Shown piece after piece: positions 9,636-18,036 of a DNA stretch of 64,000 bases (its first letter is position 1; every line of letters starts with the position of its first letter). Source of the DNA: Lichenicola sp050954785 (GTDB lineage Bacteria > Pseudomonadota > Alphaproteobacteria > Acetobacterales > Acetobacteraceae); the NCBI GenBank assembly GCA_050954785.1, contig JBPBQO010000035.1:1-64000 (forward strand), read 5' to 3'. The position numbers and the translations under genes are program-made. The notes under the pieces were generated by a model. It made no database searches and had not been told where the DNA came from. It saw nothing but the letters and a program-made list of their open reading frames with translations.

Positions 9636-11009
9636 ATGACACAGCACGCTCCGATCGCTGCCGACACGCTGATCACCGGGGCCACCATCGTCACCATGGA
9701 TGCCGGCCGCCGGGTCATTGTCGATGGCGCGCTGGCGATCGGCGGCGATCGGATCGTTGCGGTCGGCGCACGCGAGACGGTCGAGGCGGCCGTCGTGGCA
9801 CGTGAGCACGTGGACGGGCGCCGGTTCGTGATGACGCCCGGCTTCATCAACGGCCATATCCACGTCACCGAAACCCTGCTCAAGAATCTGCTGCCGGAAA
9901 ACCTGGATTTCGACGAGGCGATCTGGCGGTGGATCGTGCCGATGTATCGAAGTCATTCGGCCGGCGAGCAGCGCATCGCGGCACAGCTTGCGGCCCTGGG
10001 CATGCTTCGCAGCGGCACCACCTGCTTTCTGGAAGCGGGCACGATCCTGGATCTCGACGAGGTGGTGGACGCACTGGCGGCAACCGGAATTCGCGGTCGT
10101 GTCGGACGCTGGACCCAGGATCGTGCGTTCGATTCGGTACAGGACCAGACCCGGCTCACCGACGAGGCGATCGCCGGTCTCGAGGCGGAGCTGGACCGCC
10201 ATCCTGGAACCGACGGCCGCCTGATCTCGGCATGGCCGGTGCTGGTCGGCCACAACACCTGCACCGACGCCTTGTGGCAGGCGGCGAAATCGCTCGCCGA
10301 TGCGCACGCGGCCGGGGTATCGGCGCATATGAGTCCGGTCGAGGGCGACACGGACTGGTTCATGGCCGCAACCGGACGGCGTCCGATCGAGCATCTGCAC
10401 ACGCTCGGGGTCCTTGGCTCGAACGTCAGCCTGACCCACGCGGTGCATGTCGGCGGGAACGAGATCGAGCTGCTGGCACAAACCGGCACCAACGTGATCC
10501 ATTGTCCGCTGGCGGCGCTCAAGGGCGGTTACGGTGCCACCACGATCGGGCAGTTTCCAGAAATGGCGGCGGCCGGGGTCAACCTGCTGCTGGGCACCGA
10601 CGGCGCCGACCAGGCCGATCTGATGCGTGCAATCCATCTGGTAGCCGGCCTGTTCAAGGATGCACGCCGCGACCGGGGCATTTTCCCGGCCGCCGATGCG
10701 CTGGTCATGGCGACCAACAACGGCGCCCGGGCGCTCGGGCTCGACAACCAGATCGGGTCGCTGGACGTCGGGCGCAAGGCGGACCTGGTGCTGCACGACA
10801 CCGATCGGCCGGAATGGCGACCGCTGCACGATCCGGTCCGGCAACTGGTCTGGTCGGCGGACGGGCGCGGGGTGCACAGCGTGTGGATCGATGGACGGCG
10901 GGTGATCGAGAATTACCGCTGCACCACCATCGACGAAGAACGACTTTATGCCGAAGCGCAACAGGCGGCGGACGCGATCGCCGGACGGTTCGATATCGGT
11001 GCGGCCTGA
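9636..11009 (+). CDS. Amidohydrolase, cytosine/guanine deaminase-like (ATZ/TRZ type)
   Basis: A 457-residue metal-dependent hydrolase of the SsnA/AtzB/TrzN branch of the amidohydrolase superfamily, which deaminates or dechlorinates purines, pyrimidines and triazines. The metal-binding HxH is in GFINGHIHVTETLL; further ligands fit the His of VSAHMSP, the His of LTHAVHV and the Asp of LGTDGAD. The C-terminal beta-sandwich has GSLDVGRKADLVL. ATG 9636 is preferred over an upstream TTG at 9600. It begins the putative catabolic locus and converges with the first MFS gene. The substrate is unknown; a nitrogen heterocycle is the best guess from family and neighbours. Confidence 0.88.
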   Translation: MTQHAPIAADTLITGATIVTMDAGRRVIVDGALAIGGDRIVAVGARETVEAAVVAREHVDGRRFVMTPGFINGHIHVTETLLKNLLPENLDFDEAIWRWIVPMYRSHSAGEQRIAAQLAALGMLRSGTTCFLEAGTILDLDEVVDALAATGIRGRVGRWTQDRAFDSVQDQTRLTDEAIAGLEAELDRHPGTDGRLISAWPVLVGHNTCTDALWQAAKSLADAHAAGVSAHMSPVEGDTDWFMAATGRRPIEHLHTLGVLGSNVSLTHAVHVGGNEIELLAQTGTNVIHCPLAALKGGYGATTIGQFPEMAAAGVNLLLGTDGADQADLMRAIHLVAGLFKDARRDRGIFPAADALVMATNNGARALGLDNQIGSLDVGRKADLVLHDTDRPEWRPLHDPVRQLVWSADGRGVHSVWIDGRRVIENYRCTTIDEERLYAEAQQAADAIAGRFDIGAA

Positions 11010-11014
11010 TCCAC

Positions 11015-12196
11015 TCAGGACAGGGCCGGAACCCGCCGCGTCGATCGACGTGAGTTCAGCCGGCAGGCCGGTATGACAAGTGCCACGAACAGGATTCCGT
11101 AAAACAACAGTATCGGGCTGAATGTTCCGGCATGGTCCGCAATGATGCCGGCCGCCAGAGGACCGGCGGCGGCAAGCGTCGAGACGAGCCACGCGATCGA
11201 CAGCAGCTCCGAACCGACCCTGCGCCCGAAAACCTGAAGCAGCACGACATTGGATGCCACATAGGTCAAACCGCAGCCGAGCCCGTCGAGCGTCGCCGCT
11301 CCGTATTGCAACGGCGGAGTGGTGGAACCGATCAGGGCCAGGCTGCCGATGCCCTGTAGCAGGAGGCCGCCAGCCAACAGGCGGGCCGGTGCGATCCGCT
11401 CGCTCAGACCGCCGGCGACGCCACGGGTGAGTGCATCGACCAGCGCCAGCGTACTCAACACGAACGGCACGACCGCCGGGCTGGTTCCGAACGCGGCCAG
11501 GAACGGCATGGCGATGCTGTCGATCGTGGTGATCGCCGTCATGGTCATGGTCAATGAAGCCGCGACCAGCAGGAACGCCGGTGTGGCGACCGCCTGGAAC
11601 AGCGTCCGGGCGCCTGCGCTGGATGTCTCGACGCGATCGTCCAGGGCCGCGGCGGCGTCGCGGATCGTCAGCAGGCAGAACAGTGCGAGCCCCAACGCTG
11701 CGACCGCCAGCACACGCCAGAGCGCGCGCCACCCGCCACAGGCCTCGATCAGCAGGTTCACCAGGGGTGGTCCGACCGTGCTGCCGAGAGCGCCGGACAT
11801 CATGTAGAGACCGATGGCCCGGGCGGGCCGGTTCGGGAACCAGTTCGAGAGCAGAAAGATCGCTGCGATGTTGCCTGCGAAGGCGTATCCCAGGCCGACC
11901 AGCAGCATCGCCCCATAGAAGCTCGCGAGGCTGGTTCCGACCGACGCGAAGCCGAATCCTGCAGCCAGGAACAGGCCACCGAGGCCGAGTGTAACCCGGC
12001 CGCCGGCGCGCAACACCACCAGCATGGGCAGCGGACTCGCGAGCCCGCACGCCAGTCCCAGCGCGGTAAAGCTGAAACCCGCCGCCGTCTGCGACCAATG
12101 CAGATCGGCGGTCATCGCATACAGGGCGACGCCCAACGACGTGAACGTCGTCGCATTGACGAAGAAGAACGAGGCGGACAGTGCTGCGAACACCAA
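11015..12196 (-). CDS. MFS transporter, first of two paralogues in the locus
   Basis: A 393-residue major facilitator protein with about 12 membrane spans, in the inner membrane. Its first 60 residues closely match those of the MFS at 16786 (shared patterns TFTSL, LHWS, AGFSF, LGLACGL, SPLP), so they are paralogues. The only reasonable start is TTG 12196, with a G-rich stretch 5' of it; no longer start is available because a stop lies in frame upstream. It lies 26 bases downstream of the TonB receptor gene on the same strand, so receptor and permease probably form one transcript and act in series across the two membranes. Confidence 0.87.
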   Translation of the reverse strand: MVFAALSASFFFVNATTFTSLGVALYAMTADLHWSQTAAGFSFTALGLACGLASPLPMLVVLRAGGRVTLGLGGLFLAAGFGFASVGTSLASFYGAMLLVGLGYAFAGNIAAIFLLSNWFPNRPARAIGLYMMSGALGSTVGPPLVNLLIEACGGWRALWRVLAVAALGLALFCLLTIRDAAAALDDRVETSSAGARTLFQAVATPAFLLVAASLTMTMTAITTIDSIAMPFLAAFGTSPAVVPFVLSTLALVDALTRGVAGGLSERIAPARLLAGGLLLQGIGSLALIGSTTPPLQYGAATLDGLGCGLTYVASNVVLLQVFGRRVGSELLSIAWLVSTLAAAGPLAAGIIADHAGTFSPILLFYGILFVALVIPACRLNSRRSTRRVPALS

Positions 12197-12222
12197 CCCG
12201 CCACGAAACCGGACGGCTATTT

Positions 12223-14595
12223 TCAGAACGTGAAGCCGACCTGGCCTACCACCTGGAACGGCGCGATGTATTGCTCGCTGGTCTGGCCGGTGCCGTACGG
12301 ATCGGTGTAGCGCGAATTCACGCCGTTGCGGCTGCCGATGTTGGTGAAGTTCAACGAGGTGTTCCAGCGCGACGCATCGGGCTTGTACTGGAAGCCGATA
12401 TTGACGATGCCGTAGCCGGGGGTGTCGTCGAGATAGCCATCATGGAAGACGCGCGAATAGTAGAAGCCGCGATACACGAACTCGGCGCGTGTCGTCAGCT
12501 TTCCGCGCCACACGTCGGCTGTGTATTCGGCACTGACGGCAGCCTGAATGGCCGGCATCTGCGGCGGGCGGTTGCCCGACACGTTCTGCGCATTGGCTTC
12601 CACCGCGGCCCAGCAAGCCGGATTGTAATACTGGCCGCCATAGGCGCAGGCCGGGCTGGTGGCGTAGGTATGGTTGGCGGAGATCGTGTCGATCGCCTTG
12701 TAGCTTCCCATGATCTTGCCGTTCTCGAGCGTCAACTGGCCGTTGAAACGCAGCCGGTCGCCGAGGGTGAGATAGGATGCTTCCGTTTCCGCGCCCCAGA
12801 TGTGAACGTCCGGGATGTTGGCAATGCCGTAGGCGAACGGGAACGGATCGCTTTCCAGATACTGCATGTTTCGGTAGTCGTAATAGAATGCGGAAACGTT
12901 CAGCCGCAAATGATTGTTCAGGAAGGTGTTCTTGGAACCGATCTCGAACGCGGTGACGCCTTCCGGTACGAAGGTGTTTCCGACCACCTTCGAGTTTGGG
13001 TTGCCGTTGACGCCACCCGGCTTGTAGGCTTCGGTCAGGCTTGCATAAAGCATGTGGTGCGCGGCCAGATCGTATTCGACACCGAGCTTTCCTGTCGGCC
13101 GGCCAACCGAATATTGGGTCGAACTGGAGCTGATCCCGAACGCCGCGAAATTCTTGTTGAATTCGTTGTAGTTGTCGTGGTTGTAGCGCCCGCCAGCAGT
13201 CAGGCGCAGCCGGTCGTTAACGTGAAAGGTCGCCTGTGCGTAGGGCGAATAGGAAATGCGGTTCACCGTCGTGATGTTGCCGTAGGACAGGTTGCCGGGA
13301 GGATTGGTCTGGATATCAGGGCCGATCGTCAGATCCGGGTTTGCGTCGGTTCCACCGAATTCGGCGACGAACTGGTTGCTGCGCTGCTTCATCGCGAACA
13401 CGCCGACGATCCAGTCGAGCCTGCTGCCGGGCTTGGATTCGAGATCGAGTTCCTCGGTATAGCTCTGCATGTCCGTGTTCCAAGCCGCGACATCGTCATA
13501 GAAGCCGATCACCGCGGTCGACAGACGAGTGCCGTCCTCCTGCTGCGAATGGGACAGGTTCTGGTAGCCGGACACGGATTTCAGGGTGCCGAACGGAAGG
13601 TCCCAGGCTAGGTTGAGATGATACAGTTCGGTACGAAGCTTGAACTTCGACGGATAGTCCTGTGTCACTTCGCGCTTGTCGGGATTGGGATCGAGCACGT
13701 TCTTCTGCTCCGCACCGTTCTGGTCGGCGCTATAGACCTGGGCTGTCAGTGTTGCGCTGAAATTATCGGTGGGCTTCCACAGCACGGCCGCCTTGCCGCT
13801 GATGTCGTGCTGCTCGTCGAGCTCGAAGCCGTGATCGCCGGCGATCGCGGTAGCCTCGCCGAACCCATCATGATCCGCTTTCTGGAACGACAGCCTGACC
13901 GCCACCGTCGGCGCGATCGGAATATTTACCGCGGCCCGTTCCTGAAACAGATTGTAATTACCCGCGCTGAAGTCGGCATGGCCGCTATAGAGGCCGAGCA
14001 CCGGCTGCTTGCTGACCAGGCTGATGACGCCGCCTGTCGAGCTCTGCCCGTACACCGACCCCTGAGGCCCGCGCAGCACCTCGAGCTGGTCCAGATCGAA
14101 GAAGGCCTGGTTCAGCGCGATGGTGTTGGCGATATAGACGCCGTCTTCCATCAGCGAGACGCCGGGAACCGTGGTGAGCGCGTTTTCCGGCGTCTGCGAA
14201 CCGATGCCCCGAATGGTCACGATGTTCTCGAAGCCGGAGCTCTTGGTGAAGGTGGTGCCCGGGATCAGGCCGTTCAGCCCGGCAACGCTGGTGATGTTGT
14301 CCTTGTCGAGTGCGGCCGAAGTCAGCGCGGTGACGGCGGCTGGCGTTTTCTGCAGGTTGGTCACCCGTTTGAGCGAGCGGACCACCACCTGCTCGACGCT
14401 GCCCGTACCGGCTGCATCCTGGTCGGCGGAGGAGATGCGCGATCCCGTTTTCGTGCCGGCGGCGACGTTCGGGGTCACGCCGGGCACAGGAGAAGCAACG
14501 GTCTGAGCAAACGCATGCGTCGTCGTCATCAGCAACGTCGCAAGAAGGCTCGGTACGGCAAAGCCGGCGGATGGACGATGCATCTGTCGGCGCAT
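12223..14595 (-). CDS. TonB-dependent outer-membrane receptor
   Basis: A 790-residue TonB-dependent receptor importing an unknown ligand across the outer membrane. A Sec signal ending near AFAQT is followed by a plug domain (VEQVVVRSLKR start, PGTTF, RGIGSQTPEN, VSLMEDGVYI, VLRGPQGSVYGQ) and a beta-barrel that ends in the canonical terminal Phe (VGQVGFTF). The start at ATG 14595 is set by an AAGGAG site 6-7 bases upstream and by the signal peptide. No N-terminal signalling extension is visible, so it is not of the FecA transducer type. With the downstream MFS and the divergent catabolic genes, it looks like uptake of a small organic molecule rather than iron, though that is an inference. Confidence 0.93.
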   Translation of the reverse strand: MRRQMHRPSAGFAVPSLLATLLMTTTHAFAQTVASPVPGVTPNVAAGTKTGSRISSADQDAAGTGSVEQVVVRSLKRVTNLQKTPAAVTALTSAALDKDNITSVAGLNGLIPGTTFTKSSGFENIVTIRGIGSQTPENALTTVPGVSLMEDGVYIANTIALNQAFFDLDQLEVLRGPQGSVYGQSSTGGVISLVSKQPVLGLYSGHADFSAGNYNLFQERAAVNIPIAPTVAVRLSFQKADHDGFGEATAIAGDHGFELDEQHDISGKAAVLWKPTDNFSATLTAQVYSADQNGAEQKNVLDPNPDKREVTQDYPSKFKLRTELYHLNLAWDLPFGTLKSVSGYQNLSHSQQEDGTRLSTAVIGFYDDVAAWNTDMQSYTEELDLESKPGSRLDWIVGVFAMKQRSNQFVAEFGGTDANPDLTIGPDIQTNPPGNLSYGNITTVNRISYSPYAQATFHVNDRLRLTAGGRYNHDNYNEFNKNFAAFGISSSSTQYSVGRPTGKLGVEYDLAAHHMLYASLTEAYKPGGVNGNPNSKVVGNTFVPEGVTAFEIGSKNTFLNNHLRLNVSAFYYDYRNMQYLESDPFPFAYGIANIPDVHIWGAETEASYLTLGDRLRFNGQLTLENGKIMGSYKAIDTISANHTYATSPACAYGGQYYNPACWAAVEANAQNVSGNRPPQMPAIQAAVSAEYTADVWRGKLTTRAEFVYRGFYYSRVFHDGYLDDTPGYGIVNIGFQYKPDASRWNTSLNFTNIGSRNGVNSRYTDPYGTGQTSEQYIAPFQVVGQVGFTF

Positions 14596-14663
14596 GATGA
14601 ACTCCTTAGGCGGAACGAGGTTTTGTATCGCGACCGTGTCCATCATGCTTAGACGATGGATCG

Positions 14664-14685
14664 CATTCAGAACTATTGCTGAATG
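14664..14685. promoter_or_regulatory. Inverted repeat CATTCAG-N8-CTGAATG upstream of the TonB gene
   Basis: A perfect 7-base inverted repeat with an 8-base AT-rich spacer, about 70 bases upstream of the TonB receptor start. Its symmetry suits a dimeric regulator; AraC proteins usually prefer direct repeats, so the neighbouring AraC gene product need not be the binder. It could also fold as a weak hairpin in a leader. Confidence 0.35.
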
Positions 14686-14796
14686 ACGCCATCGCTTGAC
14701 TACACGGCAGAAGCGGAAACGAATTGCCGCGATTATGATCAGTCTCTGCCGGCAAAGCCCGAAAACTGCGCAAATTCGCGACGTTCTCCGTCCAGA

Positions 14797-15795
14797 TCAT
14801 TCATCCTCGTCCGACGCGATCGGTGCGATGTCGTCCGCCCGCTGCGCATTGCGCCAGGCCCGCGGGGTCGTTGCGAATTGTTCGCGGAAGGCGCGACTGA
14901 AATGTGCGGCGTCGTTGAAGCCCCAGCGAAAGCAGATTTCAGAGATCGACAGATGCGCCTGCAAAGGGCTGCCGAGATCCGCGCGCGCCCGCTCCAGCCG
15001 GCGGCTGCGCAGATACTGGCCGAAGCTCTGGTCGCCGAGCTCGAACAGCTTCTGCATATTGCGCGGTGAAATTCCCTGCTGCTTGGCGACCTTGGTCAGG
15101 CTCAGCTCCGGATCGCCGAGCTCCGCCTCGATGGTCTGGCAGATCCGGTGGAACAGCGCGATGCGCACGCTGGAGGCGGCACGCACCGGATTGGACGCGA
15201 CGTCGCTCAGTACCGCGCCGATCAGGAACTCCGAGATCGACAGCTCGATCGGCCGAAGCTGCGCCGGGCTGAGGTCGTCGAGTGTCTCGGCAAGGGCCCC
15301 CAGCATGCCGGCGAATATCTGCTTGATGCCGCTGGTCCGCGGCAGCACACCCACCCGGACCGGTGCCGGGCCGAGCAGGCGCGGATGCAGCGCCAGCCGT
15401 GGCAGACGCACGTAGAGAAGCGAAAAGTCGGTTGGCAGCACGAGGGTGCTGTTGGTCGCGACCGGGCCATAGGCGATGTCGCCGGCCTGCATCGGGATGG
15501 TCCGTTCGTCGGCGCTGAGGGTGCCGTCTCCCTTCAGGAGTTGGGTCAGCCAGATCCCGTCCGGCTGCCTGATATAACGCCCCGAGATCTCCTGTGCGGC
15601 GGCATCGATGCGGGCCATCTCGATGCCGAGCGGCGAGACCAGGCAGGTGACCCGTCCGAAGAAATCTGCAGGCGCCATCAGTGGCCGCGAGGATGGCAGG
15701 GACAGCCTGGTCAGGACATCCTGCCACAAGTGAAACGTTTCGGCGGGGTCGCGTGCATTCACATGCTGCGCGACGTCGAACTTCCATGCTTTCAT
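14797..15795 (-). CDS. AraC-family transcriptional regulator
   Basis: A 332-residue regulator with an N-terminal AraC-binding-like ligand domain (about residues 1-200; related to the NphR/FeaR group) and a C-terminal double helix-turn-helix (about 220-320). The latter is visible as LSLTKVAKQQGISPRNMQKLF and ISEICFRWGFNDAAHFSRAF, ending in TTPRAWR. ATG 15795 (MKAWKFDV) is preferred; the longer frame reaches into the promoter region shared with the isochorismatase gene. It sits between the TonB/MFS transcript and the rightward enzyme genes, a natural position for a pathway-specific activator. Confidence 0.88.
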   Translation of the reverse strand: MKAWKFDVAQHVNARDPAETFHLWQDVLTRLSLPSSRPLMAPADFFGRVTCLVSPLGIEMARIDAAAQEISGRYIRQPDGIWLTQLLKGDGTLSADERTIPMQAGDIAYGPVATNSTLVLPTDFSLLYVRLPRLALHPRLLGPAPVRVGVLPRTSGIKQIFAGMLGALAETLDDLSPAQLRPIELSISEFLIGAVLSDVASNPVRAASSVRIALFHRICQTIEAELGDPELSLTKVAKQQGISPRNMQKLFELGDQSFGQYLRSRRLERARADLGSPLQAHLSISEICFRWGFNDAAHFSRAFREQFATTPRAWRNAQRADDIAPIASDEDE

Positions 15796-15886
15796 GATTG
15801 ATAAAGCAGCCTGACCTGACGAATGGGGCACAGGACATACGGAGCAAGAATCATGCAGAACAATCTATCCGTGGTGGCCCAGGCCG

Positions 15887-16564
15887 ATGAATAGCATGAC
15901 AGCCGGTACCGCGCCGACGCTGCATGTGCTGCCACCGGCAATCATGGCGGACGCCATTTCGCCCGCGCGGACGTTGCTGCTGGTGATCGACATCCAGGTC
16001 GATTTCGCCTCCCCCGAGGGAGCGATGGCGGGGTATGGGCTCGACCTGTCCAGCACGCACATCGCGATGAAGCGGATCGCGGTGCTGATCGCGGCGGCGC
16101 GGGCGGCCAGGGTCATGGTCGGTTTCGCACGCGTGGTCACCCGGCCCGAGACCGACAGCCGGGCGTTGCGCCTGTTCCATGAGCGAACCGGGCTGGGCCC
16201 GGACGCCGTGGCGATCTGCCGCGCCGGCACGATCGGCGCCGGTTATTACGAGTTGCGGCCGCTTCCGGGCGACCTCGAGATCGCCAAGCCGCTCTATTCC
16301 TGCTTCGTCGGTACCGACTTCGCGGACAGGCTCGCGGAGCACGGGATCGATACGCTGGTGGTGACCGGCATGACCACGGAATGCTGCGTCGACAGCACGG
16401 TGCGGGACGCGTTCCACCGCGACATCAACGTGTTCGTGGTGGCCGACGCCTGCGCCGCCTACGACGTCGCCGAGCACGAGGCGTCGCTGTGTGCCCTGGG
16501 CAAGAATTGTGCGGTGCTGGTCCAGAGTTCTACTGTGCTTGCAGGCTGGCAACCGAACGCCTGA
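15887..16564 (+). CDS. Isochorismatase-fold cysteine hydrolase
   Basis: A 225-residue hydrolase of the isochorismatase/nicotinamidase/ureidoacrylate amidohydrolase fold. The catalytic triad can be placed: Asp35 in VIDIQVDF, Lys134 in EIAKPLYS and Cys167 in TECCVDST, with the cis-peptide-type VVTGMTTE just before. It is broadly like RutB, which hydrolyses (peroxy)ureidoacrylate made by RutA. The presence of a RutA-like monooxygenase 1.5 kb downstream supports that analogy, but similarity in the middle part is not close enough to call it RutB. It is transcribed divergently from the AraC regulator. Confidence 0.88.
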   Translation: MNSMTAGTAPTLHVLPPAIMADAISPARTLLLVIDIQVDFASPEGAMAGYGLDLSSTHIAMKRIAVLIAAARAARVMVGFARVVTRPETDSRALRLFHERTGLGPDAVAICRAGTIGAGYYELRPLPGDLEIAKPLYSCFVGTDFADRLAEHGIDTLVVTGMTTECCVDSTVRDAFHRDINVFVVADACAAYDVAEHEASLCALGKNCAVLVQSSTVLAGWQPNA

Positions 16565-16576
16565 TCCTGACCAGTC

Positions 16577-16617
16577 TCTGCCTGCTTGGCAGGCAGACAG
16601 GAACCGGGCGCCGGTTC
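16577..16617 (+). terminator. Two successive hairpins after the isochorismatase gene
   Basis: Bases 16577-16597 form a 9-bp perfect stem (TCTGCCTGC / GCAGGCAGA, 3-base loop). Bases 16601-16617 form a second 7-bp stem (GAACCGG / CCGGTTC). No T-run follows, so this may be a terminator, a pause site or mRNA-end protection. Confidence 0.4.
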
Positions 16618-16719
16618 TGGTCAATCGATCGGCGCGCTGGTGCAAGTGCGAACGACGGACCGCGTGAGATGTTCGTTCACGCTGAGCAGTGCCTGAATCG
16701 TTTCGATCCGGCGTGTCCC

Positions 16720-16766
16720 GACTTCGTGTGACCAGACTTCCGATGTGACCCGACTTCCAACGTAAC
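16720..16766. promoter_or_regulatory. Triple degenerate direct repeat upstream of the second MFS gene
   Basis: The hexamer GACTTC occurs at 16720, 16735 and 16752, each followed by a GTGACC- or GTAACT-like tail, giving three imperfect units with spacings of 15 and 17 bases, 20-65 bases upstream of the MFS start. Direct repeats of this spacing fit AraC-type operator halves, and an AraC gene is 1 kb away; binding is an inference. Confidence 0.4.
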
Positions 16767-16785
16767 TGAACAGGGAACATGCCGC

Positions 16786-18015
16786 ATGCAACGTCGCTGG
16801 ATAGTCCTCGCCGCACTTGCGCTGGTGTTCTTCTTCGTTACTGCGACGACATTCACGTCGCTTGCCGTCGTGCTGTTCACCATGTCCGCGCAGTTGCACT
16901 GGTCGATGGCGGAAGCCGGGTTCAGCTTCTCCCTGCTCGGCCTGGCCTGCGGCCTTAGCAGCCCGCTCCCGGCGATCGCGATCCGCCTGATCGGTGCCCG
17001 CTGGACCGCGACCGGCGGCTGCCTTCTGCTGGCCCTGGGCTTCCTGATCGCGTCGGTTTCGCATGGGATCGGCGAGTTCTTCGTCGCCATCGTCCTGATG
17101 GGCACCGCCTTCAGCCTGGTGGCGCCGGTGCCCGGCATGTTCCTGTTGCCGCGCTGGTTTCCCGACCATGCGCCGCGCATCGTGGGCGTGTATTTCATGG
17201 GCGGATCGGCCGGCGGCGTGCTGGGGCCGGTGCTGGTCAATGCCAGTGTTTCCCTGACCCATAACTGGCGCCTGCACTGGGCGCTGATGGCCGGCGCCTC
17301 GGTGGTGCTGGCACTGGTCTGCGCCGCCCTGATCCGCGACCGCAGCGAAAGTGCCGTGGTCGCCGATACGGCACGGGTGCATGGAGCCGCCGTGCCCGGC
17401 TGGACGACGCGCAGCGCCATGATGAGCCAGCCGTTCCTGGTGACCGCGTTCGCCATGGTCGTGGTGCAGACGGCGCTGACCGTGGTCAACAGCTCGATGA
17501 TCGCACACATGCACCTGCTCGGCGCCTCGACCTCCTACGGCGCCATGGGCATCGGACTGGTGGCGCTGACCGGCACGCTCGCCAAGGGTGCCGCCGGCGC
17601 ACTGACCGAGCGGGTGCATCCACTGCACATGATGCTGGTCAGCCTGGTGCTGGGGGGTGCCGCCTTCGCCTTGTTCGGGCTTTCACGGTCGATCCAGATC
17701 AACTTCCTTGCCGCCGCCCTGTTCGGAGTCGGCTGGGGCACGGCGTGGCTGAGCGCGCACCTGCTGCTGCTCAGGCGGTTCGGCCGGGTGGTGACGCCCG
17801 ACCTGGTCGCGCTGGCCACCACCATCACCACCGTCGCGGTGATCGGGCCATTCGCGGCAGGCATCGTCGCGGACCGCACCGGCAGCTTCGCGCCGATCTT
17901 CCTGGTGGTCAGCGCCCTGTTCCTGGTCGCTCTGATCCCTGCCCTGCTGCTGCGCCGGGAACCCGGCATGACCCTGCACCCACGCGTACCGGCCGTCGTG
18001 CCGGTCGTTCGCTGA
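16786..18015 (+). CDS. MFS transporter, second paralogue
   Basis: A 409-residue inner-membrane major facilitator with about 12 spans. It shares the N-terminal half pattern of the MFS at 11015-12196 (TFTSL, LHWS, AGFSF, LGLACGL, SPLP), and both halves of the fold are complete. It begins a rightward run: MFS, flavin monooxygenase 21 bases on, then M20 hydrolase, TauD-type and Rieske oxygenases. A carboxylate or similar small organic substrate is typical of the family. One copy may import the parent compound and the other an intermediate, or one may export; the sequence does not tell. Confidence 0.88.
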   Translation: MQRRWIVLAALALVFFFVTATTFTSLAVVLFTMSAQLHWSMAEAGFSFSLLGLACGLSSPLPAIAIRLIGARWTATGGCLLLALGFLIASVSHGIGEFFVAIVLMGTAFSLVAPVPGMFLLPRWFPDHAPRIVGVYFMGGSAGGVLGPVLVNASVSLTHNWRLHWALMAGASVVLALVCAALIRDRSESAVVADTARVHGAAVPGWTTRSAMMSQPFLVTAFAMVVVQTALTVVNSSMIAHMHLLGASTSYGAMGIGLVALTGTLAKGAAGALTERVHPLHMMLVSLVLGGAAFALFGLSRSIQINFLAAALFGVGWGTAWLSAHLLLLRRFGRVVTPDLVALATTITTVAVIGPFAAGIVADRTGSFAPIFLVVSALFLVALIPALLLRREPGMTLHPRVPAVVPVVR

Positions 18016-18036
18016 CATCGACGGAACCCGAGTGCC

